A DNA stretch of 60,000 nucleotides from Chrysomallon squamiferum (taxonomy: Eukaryota > Mollusca > Gastropoda > Neomphalida > Peltospiridae): NCBI GenBank assembly GCA_012295275.1, contig CM022665.1, positions 26,257,446-26,317,445 on the forward strand, given 5' to 3'. Shown here in pieces: positions 11,258-23,070 of this stretch. The first letter of the stretch is position 1. Every line of letters starts with the position of its first letter. The notes beneath the pieces are model-generated. The model saw only the letters and a program-made list of their open reading frames with translations. It was not told the DNA's origin and did not search any database. A program made the translations under genes and the position numbers.

Positions 11258-13187
11258 TTTTTGTTTCATTCTTACTTTATCTAACTTCAGGATCACAGTC
11301 AAAATGTTTATAGGCAAGAAGTGGCATTTATTTCTTTTTGAAGGATGGAGGTTGTGGTTCAATGTTTGGAACTAAAAACTGGTAAAGGAATCAAATTGGC
11401 AAAATAAATATCATATTCAAAACAATATTTGGTGTCAGTTCTGCATCAGTGTATAATTATTTCAAGAAAATGAATTTTGTCAAAAAAGATTTCACTGTAA
11501 ACTGACAGTATACAATAAGAAGCTTAAACTGATATTAACCTCTAAGTCACCTAATGGTTCTGTAATATGACTCCTAAAATCTGTATTTATTACACAATGG
11601 TTATAAAACCAGACATCCGAGCCTGCACAAATTCATTAAATAGGCGATTAATCTTACATACAGTGTCTTTCATTACCAAAATTTAATAATAATAAACTGT
11701 AATATGATGTGAAATATAATTGAAAAATAAGTTACAATCTTTTTTTTTAATTAAATAAAAGAAAGAAACTGTTTAATATTATTACAATGTCTTTACTAAA
11801 TTAAATTAAATTAACTATGAAATCTTTATTTCAAAGCAAATAAATAAATAAAACAAAATAAATAACATGATTATACATGGAAAAAGAATTCTACAAAGTA
11901 ATATTACATTGCAAAAACACCTTAACTGACATGAGTTCTATTTTATATCTAAATAACACTTCATGTATTTGAGTTCTGTATTCTGGTATAGAATGTATTG
12001 TCTGTTATATTTTAATAATCACTGTTATATTGTTTGTTTATATATGTGTGTATATATATATATTTGATTTCTGTACTTTAATGTTAATTATTTTCATGTT
12101 TTAAGTTCTGTAAATTGATATGCTTGGAATATATCATTCCTAATGTAATATTCTGTCACTATAGTATTTCAAGATTATTTGTATTCTGTTTTCTCTATTT
12201 CTGTCTCTAAATTTCTGTTACTTTTCAGTTTATTTATTCAAGCATGAATAACTCCATTTTGTTTTTACAGTTGGCTCCTAGTAACAGAGAATGATTCTTA
12301 TGCTATTGTAGCCATTGAAAGATCACTGAGGTTTTTTTATCCAAAATCTTCAGATATAGAATGATAAAGATAATTTTTATGGTTAAGAAGAGAGATTTAT
12401 TAAATTAAACACATTCTTGTTTTTGAATTCTGTTCAGTGAAGTATAAATCATAGCAGTTAAAAATTAATAAATTAGTCTGTAATAATTTTTCACTATGTG
12501 AATAAGAGTGAAGAGAAAGCTGTAAACAAAATGTGGACTATTGGGCAAATATATATAATTAAAAATTTAACTGGCTAATTAATTAAAATAAATAAATAAA
12601 TAAATAAAAAATAAATAAATAAGCTTCAAATAAATAAACTTCAAAAAAAAGAAGAAAAAAAGAAGATATATAAGAAAGTCATTCTATTTTTATACAAATT
12701 TATATATATATATATATATATAAATTGAATTCATTTTACCTTTATTCTTCTATTTTTAAATTTTTAAATAAGGCTGCCATAAGCTAGACCAAGTGCTTTT
12801 TTAAAATGAATTTATTATGAGGTGTTCACAAGTAATGGAACTTTTAACAGTTAAAATGGATGAAGTTGGAAAGTTCCAGTGAGATAGTAAATAATTGTGA
12901 CAATATTTGAAGTGGTCATCTGTCATTTACTGTGCTGGGTTGATTGCATGTTCCCTGGAGAAAGCCTGCCTGTAATAGAAATGAAACTACAGTGAGACTT
13001 AGTGGCAAACTTTGATCAGATTGTGGCTTTGATGAATGTCTTATGTCTCCTCTGTCTCAGCCCTATTCTATCAGGCACAGGCTTCAGCTCTTGAGGAATA
13101 AAGAAAATAAATAAAATAATATTTATAGCATCATCTTTGAGCATGGCTTACTCTCTCTCACTCAAAAGTATTTTACCAGATACTAAT
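11250..13187. other. AT-rich non-coding stretch
   Basis: No gene is seen. It contains (TA)n at about 12048-12063 and 12701-12722 and (AAAT)n at 12587-12622. A moderately GC-richer segment at 12,940-13,090 has no open frame worth calling. Confidence 0.6.
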
Positions 13188-13451
13188 GGTGATAATAATA
13201 ATAAATAATGTTAAATTTAGCATCTGCATTGTTAGACTTTATTATTTTTATTATTATTTTTGTTGCTTGTGTTGTTGTTGTTGTTGTTACAAGCACTACA
13301 CCTGTTATTACTGTTACTGCTGCTGCTACTATCACCATTTTATTACTACCAACTACTACTCCTGCTAACATCATCATCATTCTTCTTCTTCTTATTATTA
13401 TTATTATTATCATCATCATCACTGTAATTAATAATAATACTAGTAGTAGTA
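13188..13451. repeat. Compound trinucleotide array (ATT, GTT, ACT/GCT, ATC, AGT)
   Basis: Blocks of ATT, GTTGTTGTT, ACTGCTGCTGCT, ATCATCATTC and TTATTATT end in AGTAGTAGT. The overlapping Val/Ile/Tyr/Thr-rich ORFs on both strands (13,183-13,543) come from the triplets and are not genes. Confidence 0.9.
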
Positions 13452-14234
13452 CCTAAAGATGGCAGACTGGAGGTAATGTCATGCCAGTCAGTTTTAAGAC
13501 AAAAATACATAAAATGTCCAAAAATCCTTGTTAAGATTTGCACTGTACTAAACTATGTATTCTTTACAATATTTCTTTGAAGTGCTTGAAAACATGAAAA
13601 ACAAAAAAAAGGAAAACTCTGACACTGAAAATGAGACAAAGATGATTACTTTGTCAGTATATTTCATCAGAAAAGATGGATGAATGAGATCTGCAGAGAA
13701 TCATCAGTTGAAATCTGTATGAAGTGAAGTGGAAACTTTGCACACTTTTTAATCAGTCATCACCACATGGCCTCTAACACTTTTTATCTGTGTGAATATT
13801 ATTGTACAATTAAATGACTCATCCAATTAAAAACCAGTTTTGGTCTTTGATCATTTTCAGAGCTTTTTGCTTTGTTTTTTAAAATAATTTTTCGGTAAAA
13901 TAATTTTGTTTATGATTATGATAAAGAGATACAAGAATTATGATTAATTTATATTAAAAAATTTCTCTTAAATGTGAATGTAATTTGTTTAATGTCAAAT
14001 ATTTCACAAACTTCATCATAATTAGACAATTATGCTTTATTAGTGTCCAGTTGTAAATAATAATGTGATCTTTTAATGTCAGTTCAGTGATTTACTTACA
14101 TAACAAACAAAATAATTAATATTTGAATATGCTGGAATGAATGAATGTTTGCTTAGGAACCTCATGAGATCTTTATTTTAATTATTGTTAGTTATCTGAC
14201 ACTGTAATATTGTAATAAAACCGAGAGAAAGGAA

Positions 14235-14330
14235 ACTATTGTCTCTACAGAGAAGTCATCAAACACTGGCTGATATAGAGAAGTGGTCCAAAGGGGAACT
14301 GTGGAGAAATGATCCTGTAGTCCATAGTTT
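14235..14330. repeat. Short degenerate repeat around AGAGAAGT
   Basis: Motifs ACAGAGAAGTCATC, ATAGAGAAGTGGTCC and GTGGAGAAATGATCC recur about every 30-40 bp. Three decayed copies of a minisatellite are suspected. Confidence 0.35.
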
Positions 14331-14428
14331 CTGTACTGACTTTGAACTTAACCTAAAATATGTATCTATGAAGACAAGGGAAATCAGCTAAGGTAACAAT
14401 GTTAAAACTATTAGGTAATGTCTCAAAT

Positions 14429-14602
<174 letters not shown>

Positions 14603-14689
14603 AAGTGAACAAAATTGGAATAAATTACCTAAAATTTGATCTCACTGATTGGTCAAAACAAAGCTCATACATTATGGCTAATTATTTTC

Positions 14690-14785
14690 ATAAACATACA
14701 ACTGAAGATTGACATTTTCACCTACAATAATTGATATTTTGACCACTGACATTTTCATAGTAGACATTTTCACATTTGGGATTTT
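14690..14785. repeat. Short degenerate tandem repeat (GACATTTTCA)
   Basis: GACATTTTCACC, GATATTTTGACC, GACATTTTCATAG and GACATTTTCACATT recur every 20-30 bp, giving four decayed units. Confidence 0.6.
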
Positions 14786-15486
14786 ATTCTACAAGCAATG
14801 ACTAGAGGTCAATAGCTATATCCATTACTTTCTGGTCAGCATTTTCTATTATAATGTTAATAATATTTTCCTGTCCAGAGGAACTAATAACCAGTGGTCA
14901 AACAATGGGCAACACAGACAGTGCATACAAATCTGCATGTAGCAATATTTGATGAGTGGTCACTAAACATGAGATGGCTAGAAATGGTCTGATGCTGGAG
15001 GCAAAAACAAATAAAATATGAGTAATAAAACAAATGAAACAAAAGCAATACAGGTAATTTTGAGGGTGTGCAGGGCGATGGAAAAAATGGAAGGAAGAAA
15101 ACTATGTACATGGTACTAAAAGCTACCACCACTGAACATGATTTTATTTGACTCTGAAACTCTCATTATTAATTTGATAATTTTTAAATAGCAATGCATG
15201 TTAATTATTCCTTCCAGACTTATGGCTGAAGTTAGAGTCTGTTGCTATTTTATACATCTGTGTCTATTTTGACCCATGTTTTAGTATATGATAATTAATC
15301 ATTTCAGACAAAAACATGTTTCAAATGTCACCAAAAATGTGTGGAAATGCACTTTGATGAATGTTCAAATAAAAAACTTTCTTAAAACAAAGGAATATTA
15401 TTTTAATGCTAAATTCTTCTCATTTTATATTATATGTTTGATCATTTAAAAGAGTGCAGCCCTCTGGCTTTTAATACTTCACTTCT

Positions 15487-15548
15487 TTTCACACTGGCCA
15501 GACTTTCTACTGCTTCTACAGAGAAGACTATAGACATTTCAGAAACCC
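15487..15548 (+). repeat. Left arm of a perfect 62-bp inverted repeat
   Basis: All 62 bases are the exact reverse complement of 16285-16346. The arm begins TTTCACACTGGCCAG and ends CATTTCAGAAACCC. Matching stops immediately at both ends. Flanks show no obvious target-site duplication, so a transposon terminal repeat is possible but not supported. It is GC-richer than its surroundings. No tRNA or snRNA features are seen. Confidence 0.95.
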
Positions 15549-16284
15549 TAATCATTGTTGTTTTTATTAAAATTGTTTAGATGGAGTATTTAAAAATGTT
15601 CATTTATTTAATTTGTTTGATTTGCTCTGTATAATATTAATAATGTTTTGTATAATCTGTGAGAATGATGAATTTCTATACTATTTGATTATATATTCCT
15701 CATCATATTAGTTCCTTATAAAAGATTTATTCTGCATGATATTGCACAGAATGATAGACATTAATAATGATTTAGCAGAAATTATTATTATTACTAGTAT
15801 TTCGTTTTTATCTTATGTGGTACAAAACCTGAAGAAGAAAATTTTAAAACTAAAAAGTCTTTAATTTGTAAAATAGTGTGATCATAATCTGTGACAGTTA
15901 ATTTCTTTCTAGTTGATTGATAATGGTATTCTTGAACTTGCAGCAGTACAATTTTTTTGCAGAATATTAATACAAAACAGTTAAAATTATGACTGACACC
16001 TAATAACTGATAATATTTTTGAAAACTGTTTAGATATCATTAACAAATATTCGTTCATTCAGTAAAAATATCTCAGCATTTTTCTCATGAACATGTACTG
16101 AGCTGACTCTTCTTCAGTTAACTAAACAAAATTGTAACTGTATTATGGAACAGAGCATTTTGTTACTGCCTGGACATTGTCCAGTTTGAACAGCAGACAT
16201 CTCCTCGTCATTCCATGAGAACAAGATCATTCAGAATACATTTGTTGTGCTTGGTTTCTAAGCTTGCCATAATCTTATTTTACT
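15549..16284. other. 736-bp spacer between the inverted-repeat arms
   Basis: AT-rich sequence without a recognisable gene, transposase fragment or tandem repeat. The right end (16,140-16,280) is somewhat richer in GC. A 62-codon + strand ORF at 16215-16403 crosses the right arm but has no recognisable domain. Confidence 0.6.
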
Positions 16285-16346
16285 GGGTTTCTGAAATGTC
16301 TATAGTCTTCTCTGTAGAAGCAGTAGAAAGTCTGGCCAGTGTGAAA
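16285..16346 (-). repeat. Right arm of a perfect 62-bp inverted repeat
   Basis: Exact reverse complement of 15487-15548, beginning GGGTTTCTGAAATG and ending CTGGCCAGTGTGAAA. Perfect identity over 62 bp in a region where other repeats are badly decayed points to a recent inverted duplication, gene conversion between arms, or constraint. Confidence 0.95.
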
Positions 16347-18548
16347 CAGAGTATGATTTTGTCAGTGAAACAACCCTTGGCATGTTGTTGGTCATGCAGA
16401 TAACATCAGTATCACAGCAGACCACTTCAAACATTCTCTTGATGTGTTTATTTACAAAACAAATTTTCAACTTATAAACTTTCTCACTTGCAGATTATTT
16501 GTTATCTTATAGGTTTCTTCTAGGGTTTGTTTCACTGCCAGTAATTGTCTGAAAGGAATTGTTATACATACTGTGGTGTGACTGTAATGTCTTTGAATTG
16601 ATGATGACAGAAAAGTTATGATGTGACTCCCTCCTCAAGAAAAAAATAAAATAAAATAAAAAATGTAGAAGTTGGTGAGAGCTAGTGTCAAACTTAACTG
16701 GCCCCCTGCCTCTGCCATGTGTTAGTTATCTTACTGAATGTCAAATTTATTATTGTTGCAGGACAAATTGGAACATATTTGACTTAAATGTTGCCATTAA
16801 CATCATTCTTTCACCATAACTGTTTTCTTTTTTGAGGGTGTGTGTGTGCGTGTGTGTGAAGATTTATATAGGTATAGAAAATGACATATGCTTATCTTAG
16901 AACATGTCTTATGAATTTGAAACCAGATGGTTCATATCATTATTATATATCTTTGTTTGAAGTCCATAGGCATGCAGAATCAGACAAACAGGTTAATTTA
17001 CACTAACTAGTTAATTCTCTTTTAAACGTAATCCATGTATACTGTTTCCACACTCTGAAAAAAAAAAAATTTAAAAAAAATAAAATAAATAATAATACTT
17101 CTAATAATAAATTAATAAATAAATAAATAAATAAATAAAAAGTCAGTAAATAACATGACAAACAAAACAAACCAAAAACAACTCATTCTTTTTTTGTTAC
17201 TGAAGACACTACAAAAATATTAATTATATTATGAGTCAAAATAAAAGGAATATAAAAAATGTGATAAATAAGGGTAATTGTTTATGTTAATATTTTGTAT
17301 TTATTTACCACATAAAATTACTGTTTTATTTAGCAAGCATCCTCTAATATAAAAGATAGTGATTTATTTGAACTTATTTGCAAATAAAATCTTTAGTCAT
17401 TTTTTAAACTGGATTTTTGAAAATCATACACTTTAAAAACATTAATTTTTAGAGTGTCTGAAATTTTGTAGAAAAAAATTAAAAATTAAGAATTAAAAAA
17501 ACAAATTATAAAATTGCATTTAAGTATTCTCTTTTTTCTCCAGCAGTCTAATTTATTTTTGAGATTCATCATTTTTATAATGGTCCACTAATAATACCTT
17601 ACAGTCATTAAGTTTTCTTTTTTGTCAAGAGGACAGAAATGAGACCTTAGAGTTAACGATAAGTAATAAAACACACACACATACTCTGTATGTGAGTGTA
17701 TTAAAAAAAAAATTCTTTAGAGAACTTAAAATTTAGAAAAGTTCAGACCAATAATATATTATGTGTTTCACTTAGTATAGCACACCAGTTAGCAATAAAT
17801 TTCTGTGTTTTTGCTGACTTTATTTCTTAAAGTCATTAGTTGTATTTTCACAGCTGGTTTCTTTTTCATTATAAAGCCAATTTAATAGACAGAACAGAAG
17901 AATCAGGGATAGCAGTGCAGTAAAAAGATAATTGCTCCACAGTAAATTTAACATTAATAGCAAAATGTTTGAGTTTTAATCTACAAATGCACTCACTCAT
18001 AATTCAAATGGTGCATTTTGCTTTGGTTAATTACTCTTTTTTATTATTATTCATTGCCAGTTTTTATGTTTCTTTTATGAAAAGTGAAGTCAGAGACCAG
18101 AGAGAGAAAACATACTCTGTTTTCTAAAACAATAGATAAAAACAAATTTATAATAATGTGTTGAAATGTTCCCGCTCTTCATTGATAATGGTTTTTAAAG
18201 TAGGATAGTTTCATATAATTGTTAAAACAAATGAGAAAGACACACTCAACACATTTGTATTCTGTATAACATCATACATATAGTAAGGTAGCACCAGATT
18301 AAGCTTGTGTCTGATCTGTAGAAATGGTATAAAAGGGCCTAATTTTTATTTTATTTTATTATTATTATTTTTTTTTTTAAGTTAAGGATCACACAGATAC
18401 TGACCAAGAAAACTTTGCCCCCACCAAAAATATTATACTGTGATTCTTTAAAAATCAAAAATATTTATTCAATTAGATAGATAATATCTGAAAGTTACCA
18501 CAAGAAATTTAATGAACATTCTAAATCACAAATAATCACACACAAAAA

Positions 18549-18550
<2 letters not shown>
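16347..18550. other. AT-rich non-coding stretch
   Basis: No gene is seen. It holds short GT-rich sequence at 16,838-16,858, A-rich low complexity at about 17,060-17,100, (AAAT)n at 17,113-17,140, and a TTATT/poly-T tract at about 18,340-18,380. Confidence 0.6.

Positions 18551-18552
<2 letters not shown>

Positions 18553-18622
<70 letters not shown>
18553..18622. repeat. (ATA)23 microsatellite
   Basis: A 70-bp near-perfect AAT/ATA run followed by two AATTGT units. Confidence 0.97.
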
Positions 18623-18623
<1 letters not shown>

Positions 18624-18674
18624 TGTAATTGTAAGTTATGGTGGAGGTCACAGATATTCACTGAAGTCATAATT

Positions 18675-18950
18675 ATGAATTACAGACATATATGTTTGTA
18701 TGTAAGAGATGACAAAATAACTGACAAGAATCTACAAAAAGTGAACACAACTATCACAGACAATCAGAACTCAGCCACAACATGTAGAATCACTGTTAAT
18801 CCCTCATTAGCTGCACACCTTGTTATTACAAGCGGTTGGCTGGACATCAAAGAGAATGGCACAGACAAGTTGTTCTACACCAGTCGTAAGATAGCAATCA
18901 GCAGGCGACTAGCAGCAGCTGGCAAATGGAATCATTAGCTCACACACGCC
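18675..18950 (+). promoter_or_regulatory. Candidate conserved island with an 87-aa ORF
   Basis: The island starts just after the ATA microsatellite and is distinctly richer in GC and CpG than its flanks (AAGCGGTTGGC, CAGTCGTAAG, CAGGCGACTAG). An 87-codon + strand ORF spans it (18675-18938), with balanced composition, including NPSLAAHLVITSGWLDIKE. I recognise no family. CCCTCATTAGCTGC contains a homeodomain-type core. A short gene, an exon or a non-coding element are all possible. No polyadenylation site or splice partner is evident. Confidence 0.25.
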
Positions 18951-19049
18951 ACTCTGTGATCTGCAACAAACACAATAAAATTAGGCTTTGTGCAGTTCAC
19001 TGGATGTTGTGAACCATGGTATAACACTGGAGGAATCCTCATCCAAAAC

Positions 19050-19195
19050 TAATGCAAATATTATCTTCATAATCTGGTCTCAGAGATGAATTTTATTTTC
19101 ATAAACTGATCTCAGATGTAACATTTATCTTTGTAATCTGGTCTCAGACGTAAATACTATCTTTGCAATCTAGTTTCTGATATCAAAGATATCCT
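19050..19195. repeat. 32-bp degenerate tandem repeat, about 4 units
   Basis: The unit resembles TTTTCATAATCTGGTCTCAG plus about 12 bp. The CTCAG anchor falls at 19079, 19111 and 19143, exactly 32 bp apart, with decayed units on both sides (ATCTTCATAATCTGG before, ATCTTTGCAATCTAG after). Confidence 0.85.
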
Positions 19196-20334
19196 TTAAT
19201 CTATCATAGTCACTTGATGCTTGAAGTTTTCTCTTATTTTTATATGTTTACATAGACAGAAAGGAAAGATAATTCTGCAGATTATTTTTTTTCCTTAGTT
19301 TTTACTGTTCACATGTGTCTCAGTATGGTATTGTGTAAAGACAAGATTTAGTTAAGTGATTCTACTTCTTATATTCCAGATTTCTTAAAACCAAGTTTGA
19401 AAATATCTTAAGCATTAAAATATGAAAATATTAGATTTGTTAGCTTAAGAGATTATGATATATACCTAAAGTAGCTTTATTTGTCTTTTTAGCCATGGCT
19501 GTTAGCTGTGTGTGATACTGACACACTACCTTTATTTTCATCATATTTAATTGCAGCTAATATTTAAAAAATATTGCTTAACTTAGTTATACGGTGATGA
19601 TGACCAGCAGTGACTTCAGTTTGTGGTGAAGCATTTAAATTAATACATTTTTCTATGTTTTTAATCACATTAATACTGCAATACACTTTAAGTGATACAA
19701 AATTCAACAGCTAGGTTTTCCGGGATTTATTAATACATTTCCCATTTCAACTTTTTCTAAGGTTCAAACAGACCATCTGAACTCATTATTCTGGATTGAC
19801 TGTCTATGATTATTTTCCATTTAATTGTTGAGATTTTTGCCAAGCTTTTAATTCTTCTTATTTCTTTTGTTTTTCAATGACTATATTCAAATTTGTTTAA
19901 TGCTATACTGTACTGAACAAATGTCTTGTAAAAATGCTTGGTTCTTAACTACAGTTGTTTCACCTCTAAAATACACTTGTTTAGAAGTCAAACCAATTGT
20001 TTATTTGTCCAGTACTGCAAGTACCAGGTAAAAAGCAGCTTGCAGTCTTTACTTTTACAGGATGTAAGCTGCAAGCACAAGCTTTTATCAACTTTTTTGT
20101 CTATAATCTGTCTGTCTGTACAACAAAACATTTCCTGCCACACGTTTATACAACTTCACAATCTTTACTTGAAACAAATTGCAAAAAAAAGAAAGGAAAA
20201 ACAAAAGATTAGAAACAACAAAGCACAGTGTTTCGAAAAAGGAAGGTGGTAATTCATGTTTATACATACATACACATATTCATAGGTATATATATATCTA
20301 TGTACTTAACTACTCATTCACAAAAATACATAAA

Positions 20335-20336
<2 letters not shown>
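19196..20336. other. AT-rich non-coding stretch
   Basis: No gene is supported. Overlapping ORFs of 104 and 71 codons at 19,938-20,252 lie in different frames of the same stretch and resemble no family. The later part runs into poly-Lys-encoding A-rich sequence and then the CA repeat, which argues for chance openness. Confidence 0.5.

Positions 20337-20378
<42 letters not shown>
20337..20378. repeat. (CA)21 microsatellite
   Basis: A pure 42-bp CA run preceded by TA/CATA low complexity (20,255-20,300). Confidence 0.98.
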
Positions 20379-20379
<1 letters not shown>

Positions 20380-20730
20380 CAAGGAAACACCACACATTTG
20401 AACCACATCAGAGAACTACTAAGACGAATGTTAACCTTCAATCATGTGTGAAACAAATATAAGTTACTAACAGTCATTTTTTTCCTTTCTGGTATGATGT
20501 ATCTGTCCTGTTTCACTAGCAATAATTTATGTCAGACTAATGTAGCTTTGACTATTGTTAAAGTTTTTCCCAGATGTTATTGTCCATTCCTGTCTTCTCT
20601 GAGTGATTGGTGAGAGATTTTTACCTAGTGAGTCTGTGAGAAAGATTCTAATACAGGATTATTTCACGCATTCTTTCAGTATTGGTAATCGGTAACTCGA
20701 GACTCACTGACCTTAATTTTCTGCTAGCTT

Positions 20731-21500
20731 GAATGGATACAGCAGTGTCAACATAGTAGAACATGAGGTTATGTTTTGTACTGTATAAATGATGATTAAA
20801 TTAATATGTTAGCATTTGAATGGATGTAATAATATTAATAAAAAACCGAATAACATTTTATTTTGTACTGTCTGAATGTAGATTAAATGAATATGGTAGA
20901 GTTTGAATTGATACAGCTGTAATGACAGAGAGAAAATTATGTTACGCTTTGTACTGTACAAATGAAGAATTAAATTAATGTGGTACAATTTGAATGGATA
21001 CACCAGTATTAACAAAATTGAATATTACATTATATTTTTAACTGTAAGTTTAAATAAAATTAAAATTAAAGAACTTTAATGGTTAAAACAATAATAATTG
21101 AAGAGTAAATCTTGTTATGTTTTGTATCTGTACAAATAAAGAAAAATTATTATGACAGAATTTGATTAGTTACATCAATAATGACAGTGAAGAAAATCAT
21201 TTAATGCTTTATGCTGGACAAATTTACATTAAATTATGACAGTAGAGTTTGAATGTATACTGCAATCAACAGAACTGACTATAATAATGTATTTTGTACT
21301 GTAGAAGTGTAGATTAAATTAATATGGTAGAGTCTGAATTAATACAGCAGTGATGATAGAACAGAAAATTAAATTTTTTACTGTCTAAATGATGATTAAA
21401 TTAATAAGATATATTTTGAATGGAGATAACATTATCATGTAAATAGAAAAGGTGTGCTATATTTTACAAGTTTAGATTAAATTAGTATGCATGGAAATCT
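20731..21500. repeat. 87-bp degenerate tandem array, about 9 units
   Basis: The unit runs roughly GAATGGATACAGCAGTRTYA, then TTATGTTTTGTACTGT, then ATGATTAAATTAATATGGTA and a TTT-GAA junction. The GAATGGAT anchor recurs at 20731, 20818, 20905, 20992, then about 21071, 21164, 21251, 21336 and 21418. Four spacings are exactly 87 bp and others range from 79 to 93. Units are diverged by substitutions and small indels. ORFs in the array are accidental. Confidence 0.9.
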
Positions 21501-22079
21501 ACTGTTTTCAACAATAGCAAGAAATGTTTTATATTCACTGTTCCACAGATATGGTAGTACATATTATGATCTCTCTTACATCACTTGTGGAGCAATGGCT
21601 AGAACAAGAAATTGCTTAATGGGTAAACCATAAAGGAATGATCTGACAACCCACTCCACCTTGAACAAAGTCTCTGCCACAGAGCTTCAGTGCTAAGAGA
21701 ATAGAGAATCACATTGTATGTTGCACATGTAAAAATAAAGATTAAAATAAAATGGCAGCAAAAGGAAAATTAAAAGCTATTGCTAAGAATAATAGAGATA
21801 ATGAGAAAGGAAATGAACCCAGGAAACATAACACACCACCAGCTGTTAATATAATAAAATACAAAAGAAATTATTAATAACTGCATAACAAAAAATCATG
21901 CTCTAAATTTCATATTTTTTGGTCTGTATTCATTTTTTTTTAAAACCAAAATATTGCAAAAACAGTTTCTTATAGTTAAACATCTGCCATTTAATTTTAT
22001 ATTTCAAACCTCAGTTTAATAATCAATGGTAAATTATAAATTTTGAAAAAAAAAGTAAAAAATGTAAAATTATAATTTG

Positions 22080-22345
22080 AGGATGTCAGAATCAGACATG
22101 GTCTGTTTCTCCTCATTATTGTAATGCTGCAGAAATGTGGCAAGAATTCCAAACTTGGTTACGATGATTGATAATTAGTTTTCAGTCAGAGGTACAAATA
22201 TGTTTGGTGTCTCTTAAAATCACTTTGAACATCTGCTACAAACACAGTGGTTTATCTCCACAAGATTATTTTTGCAATCTGCACGTGCTCAAGTTATTAT
22301 TTTCCTCTGGCCCTCTGTTGACCTGTGTACATATTACATCTACAG
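22080..22345. other. Moderate-GC segment upstream of a candidate exon
   Basis: Two + strand ORFs (22168-22401 and 22272-22541) overlap here in different frames with balanced composition. TTTTCCTCTGGCCCTCTG forms a pyrimidine-rich stretch about 40-55 bp before the acceptor at 22345. Confidence 0.35.
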
Positions 22346-22433
22346 GCTGCAGCAAAACTCTTCAGACTTTTTGGTCAATGTTAGAATCCTCATCAGTGTA
22401 AACAGTGATCTCTTGCTGACAGAGTTTCCCCAG
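22346..22433 (+). CDS. Candidate internal exon, function unknown
   Basis: An 88-nt segment lies between an acceptor-like site (pyrimidine-rich CCTCTGGCCCTCTGTTG, then ATTACATCTACAG ending at 22345) and a consensus donor (CCCCAG followed by GTAATT at 22434). Only one frame is open across it: after one carried-in base it reads LQQNSSDFLVNVRILISVNS and on to LLLTEFPQ. The other two frames stop. It enters needing two carried bases (phase 2) and leaves at a codon boundary (phase 0). The composition is protein-like, but no domain is recognised and 29 codons can be open by chance. It lies just before a ~70-bp degenerate array. Confidence 0.28.
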
Positions 22434-22499
22434 GTAATTGTTAGTGATATTTCAGTAATTAGCAGGCAGGGGAACACTGGGGGTAATCTTGAAATGTGC

Positions 22500-23070
22500 T
22501 TCCCGTTAAAATCTGCTAGGGCAGGTACTACAATGTATTGAGTTCCAACTTACAATGTATAGTATTTCAACTTGGACATTTTTAAATTATGTTCTGCTTT
22601 GAAATCTTTGAGGCCAGGTATTGAAATGAATAGAATTTCATCTTAGAAATTTTAAATGGTTCTTTTGGTTAAAATCTGTGAGACAGGATACTGCAAGGTA
22701 TAGAATTTCAAATTGAAGAATAAAATTATAATTTATAAAGTTAATATCTGTTAGACCAGGTATAAAGTGTAAACTTGGAAAATTTGAAATATTATTTAGG
22801 TTTATTTTCATAAGCTGAGAATTTGAAATAATGATTTGTTTCAAATCTGTGAGGGCAATTATTGCAATGTGTTGAATTTCATCTTGGAAAATTTAAATAT
22901 GTTTTGGTTTCAACTTTCACACACTGGATTTTACAAATTTAAAATATGTTTAGGTTAAAATCTTTTAGATCTGGCATAACACTGTGATTTTTCAACTCGG
23001 AGATCTTAAAATTATGTTTTGGTTTCAATGTGTGAGACTAGTTATTGCAAAGCAGGCCTATAATTTTTCA
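22500..23070. repeat. ~70-bp degenerate tandem array, about 8 units
   Basis: The unit resembles AAATCTGTGAGGCCAGGTAT, then TGCAATGTATAGAATTTCA, then a CTTGGAAAATTTTAAAT block and TATGTTTTGGTT. The AAATCT anchor occurs near 22508, 22602, 22672, 22744, 22843, 22911 (decayed), 22957 and 23026, with modal spacing of about 70 bp. It resembles the 87-bp array 1 kb upstream in style but not in sequence. Confidence 0.88.

Noticed and set aside
15487-16346. DNA transposon with 62-bp terminal inverted repeats
   Set aside because: No target-site duplication at the outer ends and no transposase remnant in the spacer. Kept as an inverted repeat of unknown origin.
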